DNA of 64,000 nt from Chrysoporthe austroafricana (GCA_001051155.2 JYIP02000002.1:4562315-4626314); one strand, 5' to 3'. Positions 44,043 through 56,994 are shown, numbered from the stretch's first letter. Made by a program: numbers and translations. Notes: generated from the sequence alone by a model not told the origin.

Positions 44043-47000
44043 TGCACAACGCCGGCTTGGATCGTACGATTGTGGTTAGGTGTTGGGGACTGTGTGCCTA
44101 TTTCATACCTATTGCTCGCGCGCCTGCGCTCGGTGGCTCGTGCGGAGAGCTGGAAGACTCATGCCGCATGACATCGATCAGAGAGATCACATTATCCTAC
44201 GAGTCGAGATAAGGCAAGTTTGTCATGACACACCGAGACCTGCTTAGGTAGTCGGACCGTAGTTAAGTTTAGTCTATTCATGCAGGGGGATGGATGGCTT
44301 GGCAGCTCCAGGGGATCTGACCTCCAAGCCCGAGACTCCAGGTGCGAGTAACCTTCCTCATGATGTCACAATAAAGTTACGAGGTCTGGCAGCATGTGAC
44401 TTCACGTGTCTGTGCTGCAACGTCAGAAAGGCGCCCCAATGAGATCTGTTTTGGCGTGTCGTCGAGTGGAAATATACTCTGGCCGGCTATAGGGCAGCCA
44501 ATAGCAGTTGTCAAAAATCAGGCTGCGACCACTCCACTGGTATCGTCTATGCGTCTTCCGTGCCCCAAACAGGAGGAAAGAATAGGCGGTGACACCTATG
44601 CTACCGGTGAGGAACCAGTTTCACGCTAATCTCTATCGATGCCTACGTGTTACACGCTCCATCATAATAGTGCTATTTCTTGTCGGTTCGTTGAGTTCCT
44701 TGTACTTTGTGGTAATTACATAGTACTATTGGGACTTTTCCCTTACGCTCCACTTTGCAGCGTAGCAATTGCTCCCCACCTTGACTAGCCCCTTTAAGAC
44801 TTCATAAGAAGCAGTTGCTTGTGAGAAAGGGGAGGCTAGGCTTGTCAAACTTTCATAGATTAACGACATGACTCCATAGCATCTGAATGCATATTGTTCA
44901 TCCTGCTCTCTCTTTGCTTACATTCTTGACGGTGACAGCGATCATTCCCGATGAAGACCTGAAGCATCATGTTACGGCCGTTTTCCTTTATTTGGGTGGC
45001 TATAATAAGGTAGTTCGAGGATTAGTCTCTGGCTAGCTAGCGGTTGAGCCCAAGGTCGATGTTCTTGATAGGAAGATGCAATTCGGAAGAATTCGGCTCC
45101 GGTGAACTTTGCGGCTCTAGCTTCTGACTACGATTGTTCATCCATGGATGCTTCATGGCCGAGCCGAGACGGCTCAAATAAAGTTCAGGACGCTATGCTA
45201 TTTGTAGGGATATCGGACGTTCGGAGTGCACTGTTGGTGGACCCACAAACTTTCCAAGATTTGTTTGATCCTATGAAAGCTTCACCTCATGCCGATGTCC
45301 CGGACTCTCATTCTTCTTTCTAAATACTCTCTGGCAGACAACATAGCGATTGGCATAATGAGCGCAATCGACAAGGAATACGACGTGATATGTGACAAGG
45401 AAGTGGCGGTAAGTGGTGCACCACGGAGCCTGTGAACTTCAATGCTTGTGCTCGGTGAATACACCGAGCACGGGCTCAAGGAGTCCCATGGGTCTGTGCC
45501 GGGGAGGGGTAGGAGGAGGGAACATGCTGTACACCGCGCCTTTCGGTGTCGGGGTGATGGAGGCCGGAGCCTGATCTACCCGACTCGGCGCTGCTTTACC
45601 GAAGATCGACGGTTTGCCACCGGGTATCAGGCGAGGAGGTGATCATCCCGTCTCAGCCTCTGCATGCCCCGGCGGTCATGGGGTAGCAGAAGACAGCGAA
45701 AGAAGCTCCAGATTGGTGGCATCCTATGTTTCAAGGCAAGTCTTTTCACCTTATTTGCTATCTCTCTATACATTTGTTACTAGGCTGCTCTCTTTCGGAT
45801 GGCTTACAAGAAACCCTAAGAACTTTGGAATGCTCATGGACCTTGAGTCTGAGCACTAAATACGCCTCCCTCGCTACACGGAGTCATCATATCGCCATCC
45901 TCTGACTACGCGAGGTACTACCACAAGTGGATTCAGGACGTCTTAGCGCTCACCTCGATATCTCGCCATCGTCCATGCTGCTACTCGCGCGTCTCACGCA
46001 AGCCTGCGAGGTACAACGGGGTAGCCTCTCGAGACCTGGAAGGAGAGTCATGTGGCTACCTTCCTTAACCTTCGCAAACGTCATTCGCCGTCTCAGAACG
46101 ATTCGAGAAACAGCGGTCGCGATGCCAGCAACCGTACTGTCCGACCATCTCTGCGTCACGAAACCTCAACCTTGAACGCAATGGCTGTCTTCACCGCCAG
46201 AAACCCTCTAAGCCTCAAGCTGATCTCAATTCTGATCACTGTCCTGCTCTCTGGATCCATCCCCTGATTCATGTGGCTGGTACGATGCTGAGGCCGCTGG
46301 GACGTGTTGGTACACCTTACAGGCTCTGACTTGCTGCCCTGGTAACTCTGTGTGGCCGGTGTGCTGACTCGATGTCCTGTCCTGGGGCACAACACGTCAT
46401 ACCGTTGTTTCTAGGCCTGTCGACGACACCGACGCGTCGTAGTTGGGGACTCTCAATTTCATGCGGACACCGCCGAACCGTGAGCCTTGAAAACACTCCG
46501 TGGGTCTCCGAAGTGTCAGTCTGCGGTAAGATGGTCGGTGGAGACCGGCAAGGCTGGAGCTGAGACCCGGACAGGCCGCACGTGGTGGGCCCGAGTGGAC
46601 ATACTCTTCGGTGGAGGCGAGACCGGGGCTGTTGGCGACGATCGAAGGACAAGCGGCACGACAGTACCAGGTACCCGCCGCTGCCATGGGTCTCTGGGAT
46701 CCTCGAGCGCCCAGACCATCAATACACATGCTGTTCAGGTCATGTGAAGACGCCACAGACCTTGGGACCGCGAGTGACGGCTCTGCTCGGCAGTGGAACC
46801 GAAGATACGGACCACTCGGGAGCATAGCCGTTTCGAAGGACACAGTGGTGAAGGTGGCCAGGAAGGATGAGAGCGATCTTCAATCCGCCGAGTCGGCCGA
46901 CCCCTGGCGTGTGTTCCCAGCTGGGATTGATACATTCTCGGAAGCGCCCGCGAAGGATGATGGATACTCCCCTTTCGTTCCCGTTGAAACAGGAACACGG

Positions 47001-49633
47001 GACTATCTGGGCCAAACCCTGGACCGAGCACTTCGGGCATCTCTTTTTGGAATCCTCGGCCCATGAAAAGGGACAATCCATCTGTCGGTGAGGAGCCTGG
47101 TCTGTGCTTCTTAATCCTGTATTTTGACGGGGCGGGCTGATTGGTTTCCGGACGCAGTGTCAGCCCGATTTTGTAGTGTTGTAACCCCTTAACTGGAACC
47201 CTGTAAGACGTACTGCGTCCCTTGTGGCAGCGAGGTGCGGAAGCAGGTACAGTGAGGCTGCATACGTTTGATGTAGAGGACATGTCCTGGGCACGGAGAC
47301 ATCGATGAGCGCATGAGGCAAGTCTAGGCTGGTGGCAGATGTTGACATCTGATAGACCGCCTTTGGTGACAGCGCGTGCTGTGGGCACCTCTCGCGTTGA
47401 TATGGTCACATGTCTCACTTCACGTAGCGAGTCATAATTAAACAGTAAAATCCACTGCCAATCGTCCGTCCGAAACCCAGAATCGATAGAGAATGCGCTG
47501 AACCGCCGGTGAGACGCCACCGGTTTCGCATGCTGCCATGGGCCGACCTGGCAGACGGATCATGTCGTCAAAGTCGCGGTGCTGTCCGAGCTAGGAAGAC
47601 ATTTGTTGCGGTGTTGACCCACCTGCCACATGGCGGTGACCCTGGGAGGTGCGGCGAATTTTTCTAGAAGGAAATGGGCTACAAATCTGCTCTCGGGGTA
47701 GATGGGACAGTCGCTAACGCTTGACAGGACATGCGTACCCATGAGGGCTGAGATAGGGCTTCAGACTTATCGGTGGCAGATGCCTTGAGCGGATGGCTGG
47801 AAATATGCTCTCGCAATTTGGTCAGAGTCTCTGAAACACTCGCAATCTCGAGCGGGCCGGGGGCCGAGATAGCATCACTTTTCCCGACCTTCGGGGACGG
47901 CCCATGCCTCCAGCCCTACCGAATCGGATAGCTCCCACCTAGTCTACAACTCTTCGGATCCTCGTTCAAGCCCTTGACAGAATTTGGTATTTGGTGGGCC
48001 GTAAAGTATGCGGTGATCCCCTGTCAAATTTTTTCTTGACGACGCCGCCACGAGTCCGTACACCGCTCATCGGTGAGCGGACGCCCTGTCCATTACGAGT
48101 TCTCTCGGTTCAGCTCTTGTTTGGTGGAAAGTATTTAGGACCGGTGCTCGCTCAGGATTTCGTTCGTGACCGATTCCTCCAAACCAGGCAGCTTTCTGCG
48201 TCGATTTGTCAAAACCAGATACCTCTAAGGTTGCATTCGTTCCGTCCTCGCGGACCAGGCCCACAGAACTTCCAGAAACCTTCCAGAAGCACGCTAGAAT
48301 AAAAGTCAAAACCCACCTCGCCTGCAAGACCCACCTACCACCTGCAACCGCTAGACACTCCATCGCCTCTCACCAGCTACCACGTCGTTGACAAACATAC
48401 AAAATGCCGCGCGGAGCATACGACACATCGGCAACCACGCCTAAGCCAAACCCACCCAAGCCCAAATAAGGACGACGTCAGCAATACTCTGTACAACATG
48501 GTACAACGGGCGAAACGATTGGCTGAGACGCCTCCTCCTGTCAGCAAGCTCGTTGGGTATAATCTGCCCAGGCGCTGCGTTTGATATGGCGCCCGCGGTG
48601 CACTCCCCTGTTTGATGACCTCTGTTAGGTCTTGGTGGGATCAGTGATGGAAATTGGAGTCTTTAGGAGTGGAAAGCTTTGGGATTTGGGTTATAGATGG
48701 ACTGCACGGCGCGTTACAAGATGCAATACCCCGGATGATTCGAGTGCACGGTAGAATTGATATAGAACACAGGGCAACCTGGAAAAATAGAGCTTTTGCA
48801 TACCCAGATACTCAATGTTACGTATATCGAAAGGCGATGGCTTTTTGCTGATGTATATCCAAAATTTTGCTCTTAGGCGAAATTAAAGAGCAATCTGGTA
48901 TTACAATAAAGTTAGCATAGAAGTCGGGAATGAACGTATTAATGATTATAGCTCTATTCCGGTGCTAGAGGGCGAAGCTAGCTATCTCGGGCCGCTGATC
49001 GGGCCCACGGCTAGGGATAAACATCTCTCTAATCTACCCAGACAAAGTTTTTGAAGAAAATTAACAATCTTCTTCTCATGTCGGACTATTCTTCTGTTAG
49101 GAGCACTGCGTCTGGTTTAGTCCGTCGTTCATAGCACTGCCCAATTACGGCAAAGGAGTACAATAATGAACGCGACTGGATCAATAAGATTGAGCAAGTA
49201 ATACAAATGCTCTGTTGATATGATAGATATCCCGCTACGTTATTGCCGCGTTATGGGTAAACAGAGTCGTAATTAATTGTATCTAATGCGAATACTGGTC
49301 CTTGTTGCCGTCGACTCTGTTAATAACCCTAGGCTTGTTCTCGGGATCACTAAGAGAACCCCCGGGCCGCAGTGCGGCGCGGACCCATAAGAAGGCGATG
49401 CAAGCTCGCGTGTTGTGCCAAGTCATCGAGAAAAGTGGAGACGAGGAAATATACTTCGTCGTACAAATCTGATTGTCTGTCCTCTTGCTTTCCGTACGGG
49501 GTCCTCAAGCCCTCTGTTTCCTTCACTGTCTTTGCAACTTCTCCGACTTCACTCGAGTTTGCTGCCTGAAACATCACAGAGATATATTAACTTGGATTAT
49601 TTCTAGTATCGGTGTACTGGAACAGGGCTCAAC
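44043..49633. other. Gene-poor stretch of 5.6 kb
   Basis: No complete gene recognised. Short frames of 60-260 codons on both strands look like chance. A possible small exon lies at 45295-45408. The part from about 48640 to 49340 is AT-rich, with stops in all frames. This could be a decayed, possibly RIP-mutated element or a lost gene, but no transposase motif or long terminal repeat was found by eye. Confidence 0.5.
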
Positions 49634-50641
49634 ATGGACTTCATGGCGAAGCTCAAGCATGGGGTATCCGGGGAGAGCGCGCGACAAGATCCCTCGGACC
49701 CAAGCACCGATCAGATCGGCCAGGCACCCAAGGATCCTGATGGAGTCGCGCAGCACGATGCTGAGCCCGAGAGAGACTTTCTTGAAAAACTCATCGTGGG
49801 CACTGGGCATAGTAGCAGACATGGCGAATCTGCAGAGCCCAAGGACGACAAGATCAGCGTCCTGGACAGATTGACCCACAAAGAGAAACGAGAGAAGAGG
49901 GCGATCGAGCTGGTGAAGGAAGAAGCAGAGCTTCGCTACAAGCTGGAGAGGGTTGCCCATGAGAAGAAGGAGAATGAGAGCCTCTTGGAGAGAATCAAAG
50001 GCCATTTCGACGTCGAGCAGCCGGACAAAAGCTCGGACAGCCATGACCATAAGCACAGCATCGAGGACAAGCCTAGCTTTCTGGACAAAATTACCGGAGC
50101 GGATGCGCGGAAGGCAAGGGCTGCAGAGCTGGATCGTGAGGAGGATGAGTTACGAGCCGAGCTTGAACGTGTGGTGCGCGAGAAGCGAGACAATGAGGGT
50201 ATTCTTCACCGATTAAAGGAGCATTTGGATGGGGAAGACGGAGAGGAAAAACCAGCGCACAATGAGAAAAGACACAGTCTTCTCGACAAGATTACTGGCA
50301 AAGCCGCTGAGCAAGACCGTCTTCATCAGGAAGAGGAGCACAAGAGCACCCTCGACAAGATGAAAGATCGAATGAATGAGCAAATGGGTGGTGGCCCGAA
50401 AGCCGAGGCCAATGAAGACTTTCTTGACAAAGGTGCTCCGTGGCCTCCCCTTACACCCGTCCCTGTGTTTTAGAAGTGGACCTTACTGACTTTAACTCTA
50501 GCTATTGACGCGTTCCAGGAGCATGTGCTTCGTCAAGGAGATCAAAGCAACGAGAGTGCATTGGAGCAACTGAAAGATAAGAAGATTGCCGACGCCATCC
50601 GAGGACAGTTGCACATGGGGGATAAAACAAATAAGAACTGA
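49634..50641 (+). CDS. Charged coiled-coil protein with internal LDKIT repeats
   Basis: Two exons, 49634-50432 and 50502-50641, encode 312 residues. The protein is very hydrophilic (Glu, Lys, Asp, Arg) with no signal or membrane segment. It holds three related units: residues 77-126 (VLDRLT), 149-198 (FLDKIT) and 216-250 (LLDKIT). In the first two, the box is followed by basic residues, a heptad helix (ERVxxEKxxNE) and a closing xLxRxKxHx. Two further boxes are FLEKL (49) and FLDKA (263, across the intron). The C-terminal FQEHVLRQGDQSNESALEQ looks conserved. This suggests a stress- or membrane-associated fungal coiled-coil protein; no enzyme motif exists and the function is unknown. Confidence 0.8.
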
Positions 50642-51419
50642 GCTCTCTGTGGGTGACATTACCCATATAACCAATTTGATAAGCTATTGGCAGGATGAGG
50701 TATATCACGTCCTGAAGATGCTATTGCGCACCAATGCGTAAAGGACGTGGGTCAAGCTTAACGTATCATTTCGGCATTGAATGTCCGCGACGTGTGGAAG
50801 GGCAGAGAATACCTTTGTGAGGGCGATTCGTTCCTAGCAATTAGGCAAGCTAAAGACCGTGGCACTATAGGACAAGGATGGTCGATAAGAACAGCAAATT
50901 GACTTTCACAATTGACCATCTCCGCCGCTATTATCTGGGAGACAGGACAGACATCTCTTAAAGGTAATCACACGGAGATGGATCCGTGATGGAATAGGAC
51001 GCCAGGCCGCGAAGATGACTTATTACTCCCTTTACAATAATGAGAACCGTGAACAGCGCCTCATTGGCAGGAACCAGGTTTCGTTGTGTTAAAGCGACAT
51101 AGAAGACATAACCTCCCTCGATCAAAAATCTAAGTTATCTCAGTCATCCTCTACAATTAGCAACGATACAGACCTCATTATCGGGTGGAGTACGCGCACA
51201 ATCACACGGATGTGAAGTCCCATGATTTGTCAAATTTGGAAAGGTTTCAAATACCGGGTTGCCGAATCAGAATCGTTCAGTAGATTTACCCAATCACTAC
51301 AGCATTTCAACGAATGATTATGCGATATATTTGACGATCAAAGAAACAAACTTATCTATCGGAATATAGAGACAGTGAAGTGAAGATATACCGTCTTGAA
51401 AGGGCTCGTAGATGATGCT
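50642..51419. other. Intergenic, convergent
   Basis: AT-richer 0.8 kb between the 3' ends of the coiled-coil and FAD oxidase genes. Nothing recognised. Confidence 0.55.
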
Positions 51420-53283
51420 CTACTGTGTCTTGCAGAGACGCCAGTCTGGAGCAATCTCCCAGCCTTCACTTCCTACTGCTGTCTGTCCCCAGAAGGTCCC
51501 GGTTGGATCGTACTTTTGTTTAATCTGCAGGAGTCTCGCGTAGTTTGCGCCGTAGAATACTTTTTGCCAATTCGGCTGGTTTCTGTCGGCTTCGTTTAGG
51601 TATGCGGCGCCGCCTGGTGTGAGCGCTTCAAGAGCCGGCGACAGCACGTTTGTGACAGTCGCCTGACCCACAACGTTTGCTGTCATATTATACATATCAT
51701 AGACTCTAATTATTGGTGTCAGAAAGAACTCAGGGGGCCTTGACATTGGGTCAAGAGTAGCTTACGTCCCATAGAATGCGAGAAAGACAGAATCGCGCCA
51801 TTGAGGGTTGACAGAGTTAGGCGAGGTTGGCGGTTTCTCGACATTCATACTGACGCCGGCAAAAATTCCACCATTGTCCAACATATAATGAATGGCGTCG
51901 GCGAGACTAGTTGCAGACGTGGTTGAAGCCACAAGCGAGCTTGGGATAATGCGGCCACCAATATTCATTTCGGTAATATTCATTTCCGGGTTCATCGTAT
52001 AAAATGCGTCTTGGAAGGTCGGATAGTCGCCGGTTGAAAAACCTGTAATCTCTATGTTAGTTATTTGAAGGCATACTAGGAGCGCTCGTGGTATGAAAAA
52101 GATACTGAAGCTTACTGTAAGCTATTCCGCTTTGATTTAGAGCCACGATCGTAGGCTGCAGCAGTTTTGCCAGCTGCTGAGCCGTTCCATTAGGAAGATA
52201 TGTTTGAGGCAATATAAAGGTGTTCCCCGGGATGACCTGCCAGTATGCTGTCCCACCAGCATTCAAAATTGCTGGCAAGTTCATGAGAAAGACTGTTATG
52301 ACATCCCAGAAGGCATCTGATGCATCCGTAAATTGAAGGACCGCGCCAGCCGTTGCCATATTCGGGTGGAGCTTGACTGTCATGGAGAGCACGACGCCAT
52401 ATGTGCCGCCACCGCCACCTGTAAGAGCCCAGTACAAGTCCTCATTCTCGGTCGGGGTGGCTGTGAGAAGTTGCCCATTGGCTGTGACCACCTCCCACTC
52501 CAAGACCTGGTCAACTCCCAAGCCAAATTTGGACCCGAGAGGTGATGTTCCGCCTCCTTGGGTATAGCCTCCCACGATACCCACGGTTGGACAGTCGCCC
52601 TCTACCACGACATAGCCCTCGGTGTTGGCAAATGCTTGCGCCTCGCCAGCTTGGACACCGGCACCAAGTCTGATTGCCTTCCCAGTGTATGCTTCAGACT
52701 CGTAGTCGATAATAGTTTTGTCTTTGATGTTATGAGTCCATATCGCTAGGGCGCCGGCTCCGGACGACTTTCCAAGATAATCGTGGCCTGTGTTCCGAAT
52801 GACCAGTCTGATATCGTGCTTCTGTGCAAAGGCGATGGCACTGGCGTAATCGGCAGATCCAGAGGCATTTACAGCATACTGCACGTAAGAACCTACAACA
52901 CATTGAGCATCACGACCGGTAAATGGGTCGCAGCTCATGTTGGCGAAGTACCCAGCCATGGTTGAGTGCGTCGTCTTGTCATGAAGAGTCGGGACAACCC
53001 AATTGTCCTGGATATAGGCGCACTCCTCGGCATCATAGCTAACACCAGGAAAGTCATCGTGGCAGGGACTCGCGATCGGGACCGTTGCAATCAGCTTGCC
53101 CCCGAGGGTGTTGTTGAACGAGTCCCATTCAGCTGACGATGGCCAGCAGGCGTCACCAGGAAAGCAGCGGCAGGTCTGGTTTGACTGTGACGACTTCGCG
53201 ACCCAGACAGCCCCCAATACGGCCGCGACTGCCGTCCAAGCCACCATCTGGACCTGATTCCTCGTTAGTATTCTCTCAGACAT
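51420..53283 (-). CDS. BBE-like FAD-linked oxidoreductase, predicted bicovalent flavin
   Basis: Berberine-bridge-enzyme-type oxidase; in fungal clusters such enzymes oxidise or cyclise secondary metabolites using O2. Three exons, 53283-52116, 52042-51766 and 51705-51420, give 576 residues. A hydrophobic N-terminal segment (VAWTAVAAVLGAVWVA, about 14-29) suggests a signal or membrane anchor into the secretory pathway, and there are many Asn-glycosylation sites. The PP-loop flavin domain has RNTGHDYLGKSSG with His167 and VEGDCPTVGIVGGY with Cys231, the positions of the 8-alpha-histidyl and 6-S-cysteinyl flavin links. The C-terminal BBE motif is recognisable as YNEADRNQPNWQKVFYG-like sequence (LNEADRNQPNWQ). 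An in-frame ATG at 53364 adds 27 residues; 53283 is preferred because it places the hydrophobic segment near the start. Confidence 0.91.
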
Positions 53284-55203
53284 TGTAGCCTTCTCAAACA
53301 GGACTATAGATGTGCCTCTCAATGCAACGGATGGGGATGTATTTGGCAAACAGGAATCGGGCAACGGATTGACCAGGACGAGGCATCCTACTTTGTTTAT
53401 TTACAGTCGAGGAGCTCGAACGATGTACCACAGTGGTGGAATGTTGATCCGTCCTAGCAAATGGGGGCCGAGGACTCAGCGGTAAGGAGGCAGCTGCATA
53501 TGCACGCATTGTAACCTCCTCCCTCGTGGCACAAATGTAACCTGGGTCTTATATAGAAAAGCATACCAGGTGTCAGTCGGTTTTCAGCTGAAGAAACCAT
53601 CTCGCAAGCTATTACAGAAGCAGGCATTCTCTGCCGTGAGTCCCGTCCAGTTCAGGATTGCACAAAGAGGCTTGTATCTATCGCCGTTTTCTTGCGCCCT
53701 AGGAATTAATCTCCGTGCTAATATGTGCGGGCAGGATGACTGACAGAGCGCGGACTTGCAGGTGTTGATATTCCTTCGATGCTCGAAGTTGACTCAAGCC
53801 GGTACCCTGGTGCGAACTGTGGCGGGATATGTCAGCCGGTACCTGCTGTGATTCGACGAACGAGTTATGGGATGAACGTGGAATGCGCATGGGTTTTGAT
53901 GTCGTGTAACACCATACGGGGGGGAGATGCAAGGACGGAATCCTGGCGGTCCTGAGCACCGGTAGGCGCTCTTGTGCAGGGGTGGTTGTTTTCTACCCTC
54001 TGCTTCGGGTGTGTGTGTGTGTGGCTCAAATGAAGCGAGGCCCACTGTTCGACACACCAGTATTGGTAGTCTATTCCATAGACCCGAAAGATGACCCTGA
54101 CTTTGTTTTGCAAGGTGAAAACAAAAGTGACACTTGGCGATCCTACAGCGGTCAAGGTCAAGACAAAAGTGACACTCTGATGTTGCTTCAGCCGGCAAAG
54201 ATTGGCTGCCTACCACGTGCCTCCCCCTACATAGTGCTCTGAGGGTGTGCCACGACTAACCACCATCATAGCCGCTACTTATGCATCCGTCTTATGTTGT
54301 ACCGTGACTAGATTCCACATCTTACACACCTTGATGTAGTCTCATCGAATCGCTCACATTTGGCCCCCAACAATTCGTTTGCGGTATCTGAGTGAGATCT
54401 TAGTCTTCTGTTTCCCGGACAAGTATCAGAACAAGCCCATCCCGCTGTTGCCTTCCTGTGACATTGAGCCGCCACAACGCACGAATCCATTGCAAATAGT
54501 TCGCGTAAATGCATGGTCCCCAATCACTCCGGGCCCCTGGATCAGAATATATGCAAGGCGGACCATCAACTCCCAGCGCTGCATCGTATTGACGATGCTG
54601 TGTTCTAAGGAAGGACAGGGGCTTGACTATCACATGAAGCCAGTTTGGACCGATCCGAAGCATCCACGCTTGGGAATAAGATATCAGCTGCTCTTCTAAG
54701 TCTGATTATTTTGAAAATATCTAGACGAGGCATTTCCAGATCTTTGCTCCCACGTCTGTCTACTCATCACTCGCAACCACTTTAGTAGGATGACATGAGA
54801 CTTTTTCGCGCAACTCATCTAGGCCCCGTAGCCGACTGCATGAGATTCAATACTTTCCAGACGATCTTGTAACCCATCCTGGCGACTGGCGACAACGGAT
54901 CACATCCTGAGTGCAACCCTGTAATTATTTAGGGCAAGTTGTCAGCCTGTACCTAATTTCTCTGGCTAGGAGTAGCGTTAAGAATCTCGAGGCGGAGTTG
55001 CGCCGTAGTGGGCTTACATACTTTTCCGATTCGCCCCTTGACACGCTTCACCCTGTCCAATCCATGCCTAAATCGTTAGTACTGATTATAAGCTGCATTT
55101 ACCATTAGATTCTTTCGTGGTGGCGCTGTCATGCTCTCACTGTTCTTTCCCTTGCATGCGGGTCTGAGATCTCGCAAGAACGATCAAGGCTTCAACGACC
55201 ACA
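53284..55203. other. Intergenic 1.9 kb, divergent promoters of FAD oxidase and second receptor
   Basis: Contains a TATA-like box for the oxidase and a 14-base direct repeat (ACAAAAGTGACACT at 54121 and 54163). No gene supported. Confidence 0.55.
53549..53556 (-). promoter_or_regulatory. TATA-like box upstream of the FAD oxidase
   Basis: CTATATAA on the gene strand, about 265 bases before the chosen ATG, implying a long leader or use of the ATG at 53364. Confidence 0.3.
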
Positions 55204-56521
55204 ATGACCGTCTACTCGCAAGGAGGCATAGATCTTTTGGTCTGGACATGCGTTTTCACAGTTCTTGACACCTTGTTTGTGATCTTGCGCTTTTGGGCCG
55301 CGCGCCTTATCCAACGAAAGATCGGGGCCGACGACTACTTGATCATATTCTCTCTTGTCAGTTCTCTTGCCTTCGGGCCCCTACGAAACGTACATGAATT
55401 GGCTGACTCTCCTTAAGGCCAATACCTATGCTCTTAGTGGTGTTATGATATGGGCTATCTTCAATGGCATCGGCAAGCACGAGACGGAGCTCACTGCTGC
55501 ACAGCTCAAGGTTGCCCTCGAAGTGATACCCGCCGCCTATGTAACATGGACCTTGAGCACAGCCGCCTTCAAACTTTCGGTTCTATGTCTTTACGTTCGT
55601 CTCTTCTCTATACCGACCGTCAAACGTTTATCGTATGGCCTCATGGCCTTGGTAACCGCCTACTGTATAACGTTTATGGCGGTCTTCCTAACGACATGCA
55701 CTCCGGACATCTCGCAATTATGGAACCCTCGACCATGGGGCCACTGCCGCGACTTGAATATTGGTCAGCTGGGCTCCGTTAGTACGAATCTGGCGCTTGA
55801 TGTTTTCATTATCATCTTGCCTATGCCTTTTCTCTGGAATCTGAAAATGCGCCTGCGCAATAAGGTCGTCATCAGCTTTGTCTTCAGTCTGGGTTTCATG
55901 TACGTGACCGTCTCCTCGGAAAAATGTTCCGGACTACAAAGGCGCCCTGCTGTGGCCTCATCCAAGCTTCGGGTACGGTATCGCTGATTATGACCCCTTA
56001 GAACTATCGGCATTATGATTTGGCGAATCTATGACCTTGTCTCTTCTGCCAATAACCCGAACTCCGACTTCGTACAAGGCGAACCCGAGCTTGCCCTTAC
56101 CACTGCGCTGGAATTGTGGATATGCATCATTATTGCCTGCATCCCGACTCTAGGTCCTCTAGTCAAGACCTACGTGGCACCCATGGTCACCAAAATCAGT
56201 GTCTCAGGGGGTTCAGGCGGGGCTACTCCAGCCAAGCGTAGCATCATTACATTTGGAAGATTGGGAAATTCGGATCGCCGCAGAAACCTATACACGACGA
56301 TGGAGGGCAGCCAAGACCCCATCAGCGGTGATGTCGACATCGAGGGTCGCCCGAGCAATCTAGGGAATCCGACCACGATTCAAGACGACGCTTTTACTAC
56401 GACCAAGGTCACAAGTGGTCGGAGTCATGCGATGGAGCTTGATATGCTCCCACCTCGGGGCGTAATACATGTTAAACAGGATGTCGAGACTTATCAAGTC
56501 CCAAGAGGTCAAGCAATGTAA
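55204..56521 (+). CDS. Pth11-like rhodopsin-domain integral membrane protein (second copy)
   Basis: Seven-helix Pth11-related membrane protein. Three exons, 55204-55356, 55418-55899 and 56002-56521, give 384 residues. Family marks include FWAARLIQRKIGADDYL, the Cys of TTCTPDISQLW, GHCRDLNIGQLG, IIILPMPFLWNLKMR and the last helix IIIACIPTLGPLVK. A cytosolic tail of about 125 residues is rich in Ser/Thr and contains RRRNLYTTMEG and DMLPPRGVIHV-like segments, the latter typical of tails in this family. It lies between the FAD oxidase and the UbiA-type gene, so it could sense a cue connected with the cluster; this is inferred only from position. Confidence 0.87.
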
Positions 56522-56994
56522 TTGAAACTTGGTCTATAGACTGGGGGAGATTATTCCAAGTTTGAATTCGATATTGGCATGGACTGGATTTGTCTATGTC
56601 TTGAACAAGTCTGTTCAGGACGCCAAGAAGTGCACGCTCGATCTGAGGTTCGCTCCTGGTTTGCTGGCCACGTAGCAAAGACTTGAGCGGAATTGGGCGT
56701 GCATAAAAGAACTCTTGACTTGACTATGGTCGATTTAATATTAATAAAAATCGGTTAAGATGCCGTAGCTCGTAAACATAGATGAAAATCTTTCGTTGGG
56801 CGAGCTGTCAACACTTTTCATTGGATATTACAATTGTGCGATTCGTGGCATTTCCCCCTCGACTTGTGTACTATCAAGGAGCCGGTTGCCCTAAATACCA
56901 ACCCCAATAAACACTGATCATGGACATTATGCTTCTCCGTCACTGGACCGGACACTAAGCGTCGACAACTTGTTGTAGCATTGATGCCACACCC
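56522..56994. other. Intergenic, convergent
   Basis: AT-rich 3' flanks of the receptor and UbiA genes. Nothing else recognised. Confidence 0.55.

Noticed and set aside
46611..47066. 151-codon plus-strand frame with a faint kinase-like string (SKDTVVKVARKDE)
   Set aside because: Only one short string resembles a nucleotide-binding strand; no further kinase motifs follow.
46735..47520. 261-codon minus-strand frame in the gene-poor gap
   Set aside because: No recognisable motif; overlapping frames of similar length on the other strand show that chance open frames are common here.
48400..49340. Possible degraded transposon, starting from a short MPRGAYD frame
   Set aside because: The frame stops after about 20 codons. 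No DDE motif, terminal repeat or target duplication was found by eye, so it is kept only as a general remark on the gap.
54121..54176. 14-base direct repeat ACAAAAGTGACACT
   Set aside because: Only two copies in intergenic DNA with no further structure; not enough for a CRISPR array, attachment site or element end.
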